DNA from: Pseudomonadota bacterium
GTDB lineage: Bacteria; Pseudomonadota; Gammaproteobacteria; Burkholderiales; Gallionellaceae
Direction of reading: 5' to 3'
DNA: 16,239 nucleotides
NCBI GenBank assembly: GCA_021783855.1
Contig: JAJXTL010000056.1
Location: 1-16,239 of the forward strand
The notes below the pieces were generated by a model that was not told the origin of the DNA, did not search any database, and saw only the letters and a program-made list of their open reading frames with translations. The translations under genes were made by a program, and so were the position numbers. This document shows, piece after piece, positions 1-6,796 of the stretch (position 1 is its first letter; the number at the start of each line of letters is the position of its first letter).

Positions 1-1072
1 CGGAGCGTGCGGGCATGACAGGACGCACTCTGGGTGTCGGCTGCTGATTCACCTGCGGTCGCATCATCTTGAGCGTTTTTGACAATTCATCGACTTCTTC
101 CGGATCCGCGGTCAAAGCAGCCAATCGCATCTTCGCTTCGTTCGAATCAAATGCATGCGACAAACCCAGCGGCGTGAATTCATCCTCATGCTCGTTATGC
201 ACGGCACTCGCACCCAGTTTCTCTGCGGAATCGCTTGCCGGACTAACGCTCGGCAATGTCTCACGGCAAGCACGTAAATCGGTCGAAAAATCGCGTGCAT
301 TCTGATACCGGTCATCCACCCCTTTAGCGAGCGCCTTGGCCACGATAAAGTTGAGCATATCCGGCACATTACCGTTGAGTTTACCCGGTGGCACAGGCAC
401 GGAATTGAGCGTCTGGAACATGATGGCGTTGACATTCTCACCCAAAAATGGCGCAACGCCGGTGAGCATCTCATACAGCATCACCCCCAGCGAAAATATA
501 TCCGAACGCTGATCGATCACGCGTCCGAGAACTTGTTCCGGCGACATGTACTTTGGCGAACCCAGCACCATTCCCGTCTGGGTGCGCACCGCCGAACTCG
601 CCATGCGAGCAATACCAAAATCGGTAATTTTCACATGACCATCGCGTATCACCATGATGTTGGAGGGCTTGATATCGCGGTGCACAATGTCATGTTCATG
701 CGCGTATGCCAAGCCTGAAGCCACCTGCGCCACGATATCCAGCACCTGATTGACCGGCAGCCTGCCCTTCTCGCGCAACAGGTCGCGCAACTCGCATCCC
801 TGCAAAAACTCCATGGCAATATAGGCGATATCCCCGCTCTTGCCCACATCGTAAATCGTCACGATATTCGGGTGATTGAGGCGGCCGGCGGCACGAGCTT
901 CCTGATAAAAACGGGCCTCGTATTCCTCTTTTTCTTCCTGCGCCAGACCAAGGTTGATGGTCTTGATGGCGACGACACGATCGATCAGGGGATCACGGGC
1001 CTTGTAAACGATGCCCATTGCCCCCTGACCTAATTCGCTGATCACTTCGTAGCGACCCAACTGACTAATCAT
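1..1072 (-). CDS. Hanks-type serine/threonine protein kinase (partial, C-terminus beyond window)
   Basis: Reading the minus strand from ATG at 1072 gives 357 codons with no stop before the window edge. A complete eukaryote-like kinase domain is visible: glycine loop GQGAMG (about 15-20), ATP-binding Lys37 in VAIK, alpha-C Glu58, catalytic loop HRDIKPSN (131-138, Asp133), metal-binding DFG (151-153) and activation-segment end SPKYMSPEQ (172-180). All catalytic residues are present, so it should be active. After about residue 270 the sequence becomes hydrophilic and low in motif content; no transmembrane segment is seen before the edge. The start is supported by AGGTGG just upstream. It lies 45 nt after the cyclase gene in the same direction, probably co-transcribed, which suggests a signalling pair. 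The substrate cannot be told. The family is certain; the role is not. Confidence 0.95.
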   Translation of the reverse strand, partial: MISQLGRYEVISELGQGAMGIVYKARDPLIDRVVAIKTINLGLAQEEKEEYEARFYQEARAAGRLNHPNIVTIYDVGKSGDIAYIAMEFLQGCELRDLLREKGRLPVNQVLDIVAQVASGLAYAHEHDIVHRDIKPSNIMVIRDGHVKITDFGIARMASSAVRTQTGMVLGSPKYMSPEQVLGRVIDQRSDIFSLGVMLYEMLTGVAPFLGENVNAIMFQTLNSVPVPPGKLNGNVPDMLNFIVAKALAKGVDDRYQNARDFSTDLRACRETLPSVSPASDSAEKLGASAVHNEHEDEFTPLGLSHAFDSNEAKMRLAALTADPEEVDELSKTLKMMRPQVNQQPTPRVRPVMPARS

Positions 1073-1117
1073 CGCAGCCACCTGAATTCAAACTTGCCCC
1101 TAGGAGCCTGTCCATAC

Positions 1118-2386
1118 TTAATTGCATTCTTTCGGCTTCATGTTTCTGGTTTTTCCCGCCTCAAGAACCACGTCCACGCTGTAAATTCCGTAACTCGCAT
1201 GGTGAATAATCAGCTTGTGTTTACCCGATTTAACTGTCACCAATAACGGTTCTGCGCCGGTTCTGCCCTTCTGCACGCCATCCACAAACACCTGCGAGCT
1301 TTCTTTACAACTCACCGAAATATAGGCATCGTCGCTGACTTCCTGACTCTCGCCTGCGCCCTCCACCCTGACAGGAGCGGCATCAGGCGTTTTACTCCTG
1401 ATGCGACTTTCGACCGGTTTGACCGGTACTATTTTGTCCGCAGGCAAATCGGTCTTGTGTTTACTCTTATCAACGGTCTGAGCGGTCGATTTGGGTGCAG
1501 CATCGGACAATACGAGCTTGAATTTTTCCACAGTCGGCGAAGAAGCCGCCGCGACAGCCGAGATTGGCTGCACAGCGGAGGGCGCTACCAGCATGGTTTC
1601 CACCACGGGCGCCACGTCTGTCGGCGTTTCAACCGGCTGGCGCGGCCATAATACCACCAGACCTGCCAGCAACGCGACAACCGGCACAACCGCGTACGCC
1701 AGACGCTGCATCACATTGGCCTGTTTGATTTTTTTGGACAGAGCCGAAAAATTTGCAGTAAAGTTGCTGAAAATATTCTTCAGACGTCCTGTAATGACAT
1801 GAACTGCCTTTTTATCCTCAGGCACGTGTTTGGTCGTCTGATCGCCGGGATAACCTATCGCATAAATTTCGTGCTCACGCACATGCTTGTCGGTGCGCGA
1901 TCCCTGATGGTGAAACATTCCCGTGTACTGAGAGGAAAGGCGTGAGACCGCATCATAATAAGAGCGCGAAACCAGTATCTGACTGGCATCTGCAAAACCC
2001 ATCACGCGCTGAGCCACATTAATACCGTCGCCCACAATATTGGGCTGACCGTTGATATCGCGCACCAGACGAACCGGGCCCAGATTGATCCCGATGCGCA
2101 CCAGCAATTGCGGATCAATCTCAGCATCTTCGGCAAGCAAACGTGCGCGCAGCCTGAGCGCGGCATTTAAGGCCGCCTCGACATCACCTAAAAAATTGAT
2201 CGCCGCACCATCTCCGGTATCCAGAATAATGCGGTCGCTGACCGGCACGTCGTGTATGGCCTCGGAAAGATAGGTGTTGAACCTGTCTTTCAGGGATATC
2301 TGGCCCGTCACGGATTTTTTTGAATATTCGACAATATCCAGAAAAAGCACGCTGCAGATGATAGTTTTGTTACTGCGATCTTCCAT
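1118..2386 (-). CDS. Membrane-anchored class III adenylate/guanylate cyclase-like protein with PEGA-like tail
   Basis: A protein of 422 residues. Residues about 8-180 form a class III nucleotide cyclase domain: first metal Asp17 in FLDIVEYS, second metal Asp59 in TGDG, and the transition-state pair Asn123/Arg127 in NVAQR. The residues that usually choose ATP (a Lys three before the GD glycine, an Asp three before the later glycine) are here Leu55 and Asn116, so the substrate is uncertain. One hydrophobic segment (about 230-247) follows, then a Pro/Ala/Thr/Val-rich linker, then a C-terminal module (about 356-422) with FVDG and VKSGKHKL motifs resembling a PEGA domain. The cyclase should be cytoplasmic and the PEGA-like tail periplasmic. 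ATG at 2386 has GAGAG upstream. It lies 47 nt after rluB and 45 nt before the Ser/Thr kinase. PEGA domains are often linked to Ser/Thr kinases. Confidence 0.88.
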   Translation of the reverse strand: MEDRSNKTIICSVLFLDIVEYSKKSVTGQISLKDRFNTYLSEAIHDVPVSDRIILDTGDGAAINFLGDVEAALNAALRLRARLLAEDAEIDPQLLVRIGINLGPVRLVRDINGQPNIVGDGINVAQRVMGFADASQILVSRSYYDAVSRLSSQYTGMFHHQGSRTDKHVREHEIYAIGYPGDQTTKHVPEDKKAVHVITGRLKNIFSNFTANFSALSKKIKQANVMQRLAYAVVPVVALLAGLVVLWPRQPVETPTDVAPVVETMLVAPSAVQPISAVAAASSPTVEKFKLVLSDAAPKSTAQTVDKSKHKTDLPADKIVPVKPVESRIRSKTPDAAPVRVEGAGESQEVSDDAYISVSCKESSQVFVDGVQKGRTGAEPLLVTVKSGKHKLIIHHASYGIYSVDVVLEAGKTRNMKPKECN

Positions 2387-2433
2387 TCAGCTCTCTGTTG
2401 CACCGATAATTATGGTGAGTGACCCGCAACTGT

Positions 2434-3303
2434 TCAGCGCCTGACACGCCGACTGACACCCGCCCGGCTGCCTCTGACTGCGCGCACCGGACGAGGCGCA
2501 TCTGTCGGCTTGACCTCGATTGCCGGCTCTGCGGCATCCAATCCTGCCCATTCGAGCACCTGCGCCATCTCGCCTTCGCCCAGTTCCGCTGTCATACCCC
2601 GTTTTAATCGCGGCGGCAGGTTGATTATACCGAAACGCACGCGCATTAAACGACTGACCGGCAGGCCTAATGCATCAAAGGTGCGCCGCACGATGCGGTT
2701 GCGCCCTTCTTTCAACATCACGCGATACCAGTGATTAAAACCCTCGCCGCCCTGATCCTCCAGCTTATCAAAGGTCGCCCGTCCATCCTCCAGCTCGACG
2801 CCCTCTTTCAGCACCTGATTGATCTGTTCATCCGTCATGCTGCCCTGCACCCGCACGGCATATTCTCGCTCCACCTCGAAACGCGGGTGCATCAGCCGAT
2901 TCGCCAATTCACCCGAGGTGGTAAAAATCAGCAAACCGCTGGTATTGAAATCCAGCCGCCCGATGGCTATCCACTTCTGCCCGCGCAGTTTCGGTAATTT
3001 GTCGAACACACTCGCACGTTTTTCAGGGTCGTCCCGGCTGACAATTTCACCCTCAGGCTTGTGGTACAGCAGCACGCGCGCGGCATGATCCCGCTCACCC
3101 ACACGAATCGTGCGACGTTCGGTTTTCACCAGGTCGCCTGCCTGCACGCGCATGCCTAATGTAGCCGGTTCGCCGTTGACACTGACGCGACCGGCCGCAA
3201 TCCACTCTTCCATGGCACGGCGTGAACCGAAGCCGGCTTGTGCCAGCACCTTCTGTAATTTCTCGCCCTGTATACTGCCGGGCTCATCATCCTGCTCTAT
3301 CAT
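2434..3303 (-). CDS. rluB: 23S rRNA pseudouridine synthase, RluB family
   Basis: A protein of 289 residues of the RsuA/RluB/E/F family, which isomerises a specific uridine in rRNA to pseudouridine. An N-terminal S4 RNA-binding domain (about 14-60, [16 protein letters not shown]) precedes the catalytic domain, where Asp118 sits in the signature [11 protein letters not shown]. The later [10 protein letters not shown] motif (about residue 200) is also typical. The C-terminus is a basic Arg/Pro-rich tail ending RRVRR, common in RluB and probably RNA-binding. The start ATG overlaps the recR stop as ATGA, a sign of translational coupling. RluB rather than RluE/F is preferred from the S4 domain plus the basic tail; the modified base (U2605 in E. 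coli) is inferred from family. Confidence 0.93.
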   Translation of the reverse strand: MIEQDDEPGSIQGEKLQKVLAQAGFGSRRAMEEWIAAGRVSVNGEPATLGMRVQAGDLVKTERRTIRVGERDHAARVLLYHKPEGEIVSRDDPEKRASVFDKLPKLRGQKWIAIGRLDFNTSGLLIFTTSGELANRLMHPRFEVEREYAVRVQGSMTDEQINQVLKEGVELEDGRATFDKLEDQGGEGFNHWYRVMLKEGRNRIVRRTFDALGLPVSRLMRVRFGIINLPPRLKRGMTAELGEGEMAQVLEWAGLDAAEPAIEVKPTDAPRPVRAVRGSRAGVSRRVRR

Positions 3304-3896
3304 ACCGTCAACTCACGTCTTTCCAGCACGGCTTGCGCCAATGTCCCACTATCCACCTGCTCAAGTTCACCGCCCACCGGTAAACCACGCGCGATACGCG
3401 ACACTTTAACACCAACGGATTGCAACAGGGTTGCCAAATAGTGCGCCGTTGCATCTCCCTCGACGGTAAAATTGGTCGCCAGGATCACTTCACAGGTGTG
3501 TTGCTGTACGCGTTTGAGCAGATTATCCAGATGCAATTCCTTCACGCCTATGCCGTCCAGCGGTGACAACCTGCCCATCAGCACGTAATACATGCCGGCG
3601 TAACACTGCGTCTGCTCTATCATCAGCAAGTCCGCCGGCATTTCCACCACACACAGCAAACCTTCATCGCGCCTGCCCGAAGCACACAACTCGCACACTT
3701 CCCGTTCCGAGAAATTATTACAGCGGGAACAATGCCGGATATTTTCCGCTGCACGCTGCAGCGAGACCGCCAGGTGCAGCGCTCCTTTTCGATCGCGCTG
3801 CAACAAATGGTACGCCATCCGCTGGGCGGATTTCGGCCCCACGCCCGGAAGGCAGCGCAGGGCTGTTATCAGCTCGTCGAGATGCGATACCATCAT
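3300..3896 (-). CDS. recR: Recombination mediator protein RecR
   Basis: A protein of 198 residues, the usual RecR length. RecR works with RecO and RecF to load RecA at single-stranded gaps during recombinational repair. Visible parts are an N-terminal helix-hairpin-helix region ([18 protein letters not shown]), a four-cysteine zinc finger (Cys56, Cys59, Cys68, Cys71), and a Toprim domain with VVE...[13 protein letters not shown] and [12 protein letters not shown]. The end has the conserved [13 protein letters not shown]. The ATG at 3896 forms a TGATG overlap with the ybaB stop and is chosen; a TTG at 3899 and an ATG at 3893 are alternatives differing by one residue each way. Translation is probably coupled to ybaB. 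The conserved ybaB-recR pairing supports both calls. Confidence 0.97.
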   Translation of the reverse strand: MMVSHLDELITALRCLPGVGPKSAQRMAYHLLQRDRKGALHLAVSLQRAAENIRHCSRCNNFSEREVCELCASGRRDEGLLCVVEMPADLLMIEQTQCYAGMYYVLMGRLSPLDGIGVKELHLDNLLKRVQQHTCEVILATNFTVEGDATAHYLATLLQSVGVKVSRIARGLPVGGELEQVDSGTLAQAVLERRELTV

Positions 3897-4219
3897 CAAA
3901 ATGGAAGCTTCATCCCGGGCGGCAGTCCCATACCTGCACCGAAGCCGCTCATGCGCTGCTCCGTGATCGCCGCCACCTGCTTGACTGCATCGTTCATTGC
4001 CAGCACGATCAGATCCTCCAGCGTTTCCTTGTCCGACAGCACGCTGTCATCCAGCGACACGCGGCGCACCTCATGCGAGCAACTCATGGTTACTTTCACC
4101 ATGCCCGAACCGGCCGCACCTTCAACCTCCATGGTTGCCAACTCGGCCTGCGCCTGCTGCATATTTTTCTGCATTTGCTGGGCCTGTTTCATCAAGCCAC
4201 CCAATCCGCCCTTCATCAT
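3896..4219 (-). CDS. ybaB: YbaB/EbfC family nucleoid-associated protein
   Basis: A small DNA-binding protein of 107 residues. YbaB/EbfC proteins form dimers that bind DNA and affect nucleoid structure and gene expression. The N-terminus is the typical Met/Gln-rich helix ([21 protein letters not shown]), followed by the conserved strand region with [18 protein letters not shown] and the helix [14 protein letters not shown]. The C-terminus is Gly/Met/Pro-rich ([15 protein letters not shown]), as in relatives. Two adjacent ATG codons (4219, 4216) are possible starts; AGGA lies 8 nt before the first. It begins 12 nt after the dnaX stop and overlaps recR by one base, giving the classic dnaX-ybaB-recR order. 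Confidence 0.96.
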   Translation of the reverse strand: MMKGGLGGLMKQAQQMQKNMQQAQAELATMEVEGAAGSGMVKVTMSCSHEVRRVSLDDSVLSDKETLEDLIVLAMNDAVKQVAAITEQRMSGFGAGMGLPPGMKLPF

Positions 4220-4231
4220 AACTTCTGTCCT

Positions 4232-5863
4232 TTAAAAAATTGGTTTAATTGATTCCGCAACCAGACTGGCATCCAGACCGGCTTGCGCATCCTTCACAAA
4301 AGCATCCTGTGCAATCGAATCGTTCGCCTGATTTTGCCTGATTTGCCGGGTCTGATGTTCGATTTTCGCCGGAGTAGCGACGGTTGCCTCCCCCAACACG
4401 ATGGAAAGTTTCATCGGCCTGGCAAAGTAGCCATTCAAGGCTGACTGCAGGTTATCCGTTGCCATTCTGGTCTGCAAATGCTTGTATTCCTGCGCCAGGC
4501 GCAACACGATCTGCTCATGGGACAGCATATCCAGCACACAATGCCTGGCCAGCTGCTGCGCCATACCCTGCACATTCAACTTACCCAACAGACTGGCCCA
4601 GTCCGGCAGAGAGTCCGATTCACTCGCATGCGCAGACAAGACCGGCACCTCAAGCTCGACCGACGCTGTTTTGACTGGAATTTGCGCCGGCACGAGCGGC
4701 TTTTCTACTTCAGGCGGCACCGCTGACCGGGCAGGCAGTTCGGCGGGACCAGCTTGCACCTGCACTGCCGGCAAGCCATCGCGGGACGGCGTAAACGCCA
4801 GCATGCGCAACAGCGTCATGGTAAAGCCGGCGTATTCATCCGGCGCCAGTTCGATTTCGGCACGTCCGTGTATTGCAATCTGATAAAACAGCTGCACCTC
4901 TTCCGGCGTAAAACTCTGCGCGAGATCCAGCACGCGGTCACGCTCGTCGTCTCCAATCGCCTGCGGCACAGTCTGCGCCAGTGCGATGCGATGCAGAAGG
5001 CTAGCCAAATCCTGCAAGGCAGATTCGAACGCGAGACTGCGCGATGCCATGTTATCAGCGACATCCAGCATTGCGACACCATTTTTCTGACGCAGCGCGA
5101 CCAGCAACTCGAACAAATAAGTCTGATCGATAGCCCCCAGCATGCTGCGCATCGCGGCTTCTTCTATCCTGCCGGCTGAAAATGCGATCGCCTGATCCAT
5201 CAGACTCAGTGCATCGCGCATGCTTCCCTGGGCAGCACGCGCGACCAGAGAGAGCGCCCCGCTTTCAAACTCGATTTTTTCCTGTTCGAGCACATATTTC
5301 AGATGTTCAACGATCAAGGCCGGCGGCAATTGCTTCAGATTGAATTGCAGGCAGCGCGACAAGACGGTGACAGGGATTTTCTGCGGATCGGTGGTCGCCA
5401 GTATGAATTTGACATGTTCGGGCGGCTCCTCCAGCGTTTTGAGCATCGCGTTGAAGGCTGACTTGGACAGCATATGCACTTCGTCGATGATATACACCTT
5501 GAAACGGGCAGCTGTAGGCGCATACAGCGCGCCCTCCAGCAAATCTCGCATGTTGTCCACCTGAGTATTGGACGCGGCATCCAGCTCGATCAAATCGACG
5601 AAGCGTCCGCTGTCGATTTCAAGGCAGGCGCTGCATACGCCGCAAGGTGTCGCGGTGATGCCCGTCAGACAATTGAGCGATTTGGCAAAGATACGCGCGA
5701 TCGTGGTTTTCCCCACCCCGCGCGTACCTGTAAACAGGTATGCGTGATGCAGCCGGTTTTGTGACAGCGCGTTACCCAACGCCCTGACGACATGCTCTTG
5801 ACCGGCAAGTTGCGCGAAGTTCTTGGGGCGCCATTTACGTGCAAGGACCGAGGTAGCTGACAA
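4232..5863 (-). CDS. dnaX: DNA polymerase III subunit tau (clamp-loader ATPase)
   Basis: A protein of 543 residues. Tau is the motor of the clamp loader, which opens the beta clamp and couples polymerase to helicase. The AAA+ module shows Walker A GTRGVGKT (46-53), zinc-binding cysteines 65, 74, 77 and 80, Walker B IIDEVH (125-130) and the SRC motif with Arg169. The domain III helical collar follows (about 225-360). Then come a variable Pro/Ala/Val-rich linker and a short C-terminal domain IV/V region, about 100 residues shorter overall than E. coli tau. The start is an unusual TTG at 5863: it is the only in-frame start before the conserved VLARKWRP segment, and it lies 11 nt after the pagL-like stop. 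I saw no canonical A-AAA-AAG slippery site, so a separate gamma form is not predicted here. Confidence 0.97.
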   Translation of the reverse strand: MSATSVLARKWRPKNFAQLAGQEHVVRALGNALSQNRLHHAYLFTGTRGVGKTTIARIFAKSLNCLTGITATPCGVCSACLEIDSGRFVDLIELDAASNTQVDNMRDLLEGALYAPTAARFKVYIIDEVHMLSKSAFNAMLKTLEEPPEHVKFILATTDPQKIPVTVLSRCLQFNLKQLPPALIVEHLKYVLEQEKIEFESGALSLVARAAQGSMRDALSLMDQAIAFSAGRIEEAAMRSMLGAIDQTYLFELLVALRQKNGVAMLDVADNMASRSLAFESALQDLASLLHRIALAQTVPQAIGDDERDRVLDLAQSFTPEEVQLFYQIAIHGRAEIELAPDEYAGFTMTLLRMLAFTPSRDGLPAVQVQAGPAELPARSAVPPEVEKPLVPAQIPVKTASVELEVPVLSAHASESDSLPDWASLLGKLNVQGMAQQLARHCVLDMLSHEQIVLRLAQEYKHLQTRMATDNLQSALNGYFARPMKLSIVLGEATVATPAKIEHQTRQIRQNQANDSIAQDAFVKDAQAGLDASLVAESIKPIF

Positions 5864-5874
5864 GTTAGTCCGTG

Positions 5875-6405
5875 TTAAAAGTGGTAGATAAGATGCACTT
5901 CATTCAGATTGATACCCTGATTCGGCTGCTTGATACCGCCATTGGAGAGATGCTGAAAACGATAGCCAAGATCGTATTGCCGATGATCGCCCAAGCGCAC
6001 GCCGGCACCGATATGATCGCCAAACTGAAACGAACTGCCGAACCGGCGTTGTGCGTTGATGAATGCCGGCGAAATAAGGTGAAAGCCGATTGCACCCTCA
6101 AGATAAGGCGCAACAGATGAAGGAACCCTTTGCTCGAAACGGAACACCGGAGTCAGCCCCACGTCGGTGACCGTTTGATTATCACCGTAACTGCTGTGCC
6201 CGCGCCAGGTACCCGCCATGGCCTCCCAGAAGCCGGCAACCTGCCAACTGCCCTCAGTGAACCACGGATGATCAAAGTTCCAGATCGCACCTACCCGCCC
6301 GGTATTCGTGGCCTTGCCGTTGCCGGCCTCGACAGATATTCCGTCTACCGCCCATACACTACCGCTGAACAGCAAGCACAACCAACAAACCAACTTCATT
6401 ACCAT
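5875..6405 (-). CDS. pagL: PagL-type lipid A 3-O-deacylase (outer membrane acyloxyacyl hydrolase)
   Basis: A protein of 176 residues. PagL is an outer-membrane beta-barrel that removes the 3-O-linked acyl chain from lipid A. The N-terminus is a signal peptide (cleavage probably after SVWA, residue 19). The family signature is at the C-terminus: FGDHIGAGVRLG, YDLGYRFQHLSN with catalytic His152 and Ser154, GGIKQPNQGIN, and the terminal YHF barrel signal. If I place the third catalytic residue by its spacing in Pseudomonas PagL (His+14), it is Asn166 here, with Glu169 nearby. ATG 6405 is chosen because GGAGG lies 5 nt upstream; the longer reading frame from 6498 lacks this and would hide the signal peptide. 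The next gene, dnaX, starts 11 nt after its stop, so the two are probably co-transcribed. Confidence 0.88.
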   Translation of the reverse strand: MVMKLVCWLCLLFSGSVWAVDGISVEAGNGKATNTGRVGAIWNFDHPWFTEGSWQVAGFWEAMAGTWRGHSSYGDNQTVTDVGLTPVFRFEQRVPSSVAPYLEGAIGFHLISPAFINAQRRFGSSFQFGDHIGAGVRLGDHRQYDLGYRFQHLSNGGIKQPNQGINLNEVHLIYHF

Positions 6406-6456
6406 CACGCCCTCCAGCGGCTTTACAAACGGGCATGGCAAAAATGCCACCCTTAG

Positions 6457-6500
6457 ATTATGCAATGATTTTCGCAGGGATATTGCCCATATGGGCAATA
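6457..6500 (-). promoter_or_regulatory. Candidate pagL promoter with perfect 20-bp palindrome (operator)
   Basis: Positions 6481-6500 read TATTGCCCAT/ATGGGCAATA, a perfect 10+10 palindrome. A -10-like CATAAT lies on the minus strand at 6462-6457, which would start transcription near 6450, about 45 nt before the pagL-like ATG. The palindrome centre then falls near -40, where class II activators or -35-blocking repressors bind. No good -35 hexamer is visible, fitting regulator dependence. The symmetry is seen directly; its use as an operator is inferred. Confidence 0.45.
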
Positions 6501-6516
6501 ACTCGCAAACACACTA

Positions 6517-6549
6517 TGCCTGTCTGCTGTGCTGGGCACGGCACAGGCA
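6517..6549. repeat. Imperfect hairpin in the ffs-pagL gap
   Basis: TGCCTGT (6517-6523) pairs with ACAGGCA (6543-6549), and inside it GTGC (6529-6532) pairs with GCAC (6536-6539) around a TGG loop. There is no T-run on either side, so it is not a clear terminator. It lies between the repeat copy at 6556 and the pagL palindrome. The function is unknown. Confidence 0.45.
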
Positions 6550-6555
6550 GGCCCG

Positions 6556-6622
6556 TTCCCTCACCTCAACCCTCTCCCGGAGGGAGAGGGGGCAAACGAA
6601 GCGCTTCGCGCGTTTCACATTA
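6556..6622. repeat. Dispersed palindromic repeat, copy A (short form)
   Basis: It contains a perfect 9-bp stem CCCTCTCCC (6570-6578) / GGGAGAGGG (6582-6590) with a GGA loop, and a second perfect palindrome CGAAGCGCTTCG (6597-6608). The flanks match copy B at 8401-8521: 14 identical bases at the left end, and 34 of 41 positions matching over 6582-6622 against 8481-8521. On the minus strand it lies just beyond the ffs 3' end and could help end that transcript, although there is no U-tract. Similar CCCTCTCCC/GGGAGAGGG hairpins are common intergenic repeats in proteobacteria. Confidence 0.75.
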
Positions 6623-6627
6623 CGGGA

Positions 6628-6723
6628 GGCGAGCCTTACCCCCGGCACTTGCAGTAATTAGCTGTGGCTGCTTCCTTCCGGACCTGACCAGATTCACTAC
6701 CCTGCAATGCGGGGAGACCCGCC
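6628..6723 (-). ncRNA. ffs: Signal recognition particle RNA (4.5S-type)
   Basis: The minus strand carries the hallmark SRP helix 8 apical sequence GGTCAGGTCCGGAAGGAAGC followed by AGCC (about 6692-6667), which includes the GGAAGGAAGCAG loop and binds Ffh. The flanks pair as required for the single long hairpin: 5' GGCGGG (6723-6718) with 3' CTCGCC (6633-6628), CCCC with GGGG, and TTGCAG with CTGCAA. This gives a short bacterial 4.5S RNA of about 96 nt with no Alu domain. Ends are set from the outermost pairs and may be off by a few bases. With Ffh it targets membrane proteins to FtsY and the translocon. No clear promoter is seen; the precursor may be longer and be trimmed, as in E. coli. Confidence 0.93.
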
Positions 6724-6736
6724 AATTCTTCACGCT

Positions 6737-6764
6737 GTCATTCCCGCGAAGGCAGGAATCCAGC
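6737..6764. repeat. Dispersed palindromic repeat of the CATTCCCGC...GGAATCCAG type
   Basis: Positions 6740-6759 form a hairpin, ATTCCCGC/GCAGGAAT around a GAAG loop, with one mismatch that becomes a G-U pair on the minus strand. The flanks TGTC and CCAGC match the intergenic repeat type found in many proteobacterial genomes. It sits about 16 bp upstream of the ffs 5' end, inside what would be its promoter or leader. Confidence 0.6.
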
Positions 6765-6777
6765 AAATATTTAAGGC

Positions 6778-6796
6778 GGTCGGGATCGTCCCGACC
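6778..6796 (-). terminator. Hairpin at the fumarase stop codon, possible terminator
   Basis: GGTCGGGA-TCG-TCCCGACC is a perfect 8-bp stem with a 3-nt loop. On the minus strand it begins at the last base of the fumarase TAG stop. Downstream there is only a weak A/T tract (CCTTAAATATTTG), so termination efficiency is doubtful. It may instead be an mRNA-protecting hairpin or a member of a GTCGGGA/TCCCGAC repeat family. Confidence 0.45.

Noticed and set aside
2387..2433. Promoter between rluB and the cyclase gene
   Set aside because: A CATAAT-like hexamer is present but no -35 at a suitable distance; the gap is only 47 nt, so co-transcription is as likely.
3563..4252. Plus-strand open frame of 229 codons opposite recR and ybaB
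   Set aside because: It spans two conserved genes antisense, is Pro/His/Arg-rich and has no motif.
4232..5863. Programmed frameshift in dnaX making a gamma subunit
   Set aside because: I looked for A-AAA-AAG or a similar in-frame slippery heptamer; the only A-run (minus strand GGAAAAAATC near 5278) is in the wrong frame and far too early.
6406..6498. N-terminal extension of the PagL-like protein
   Set aside because: It would include the candidate -10 and palindrome and place 31 residues before a clear signal peptide; GGAGG just before ATG 6405 decides the start.
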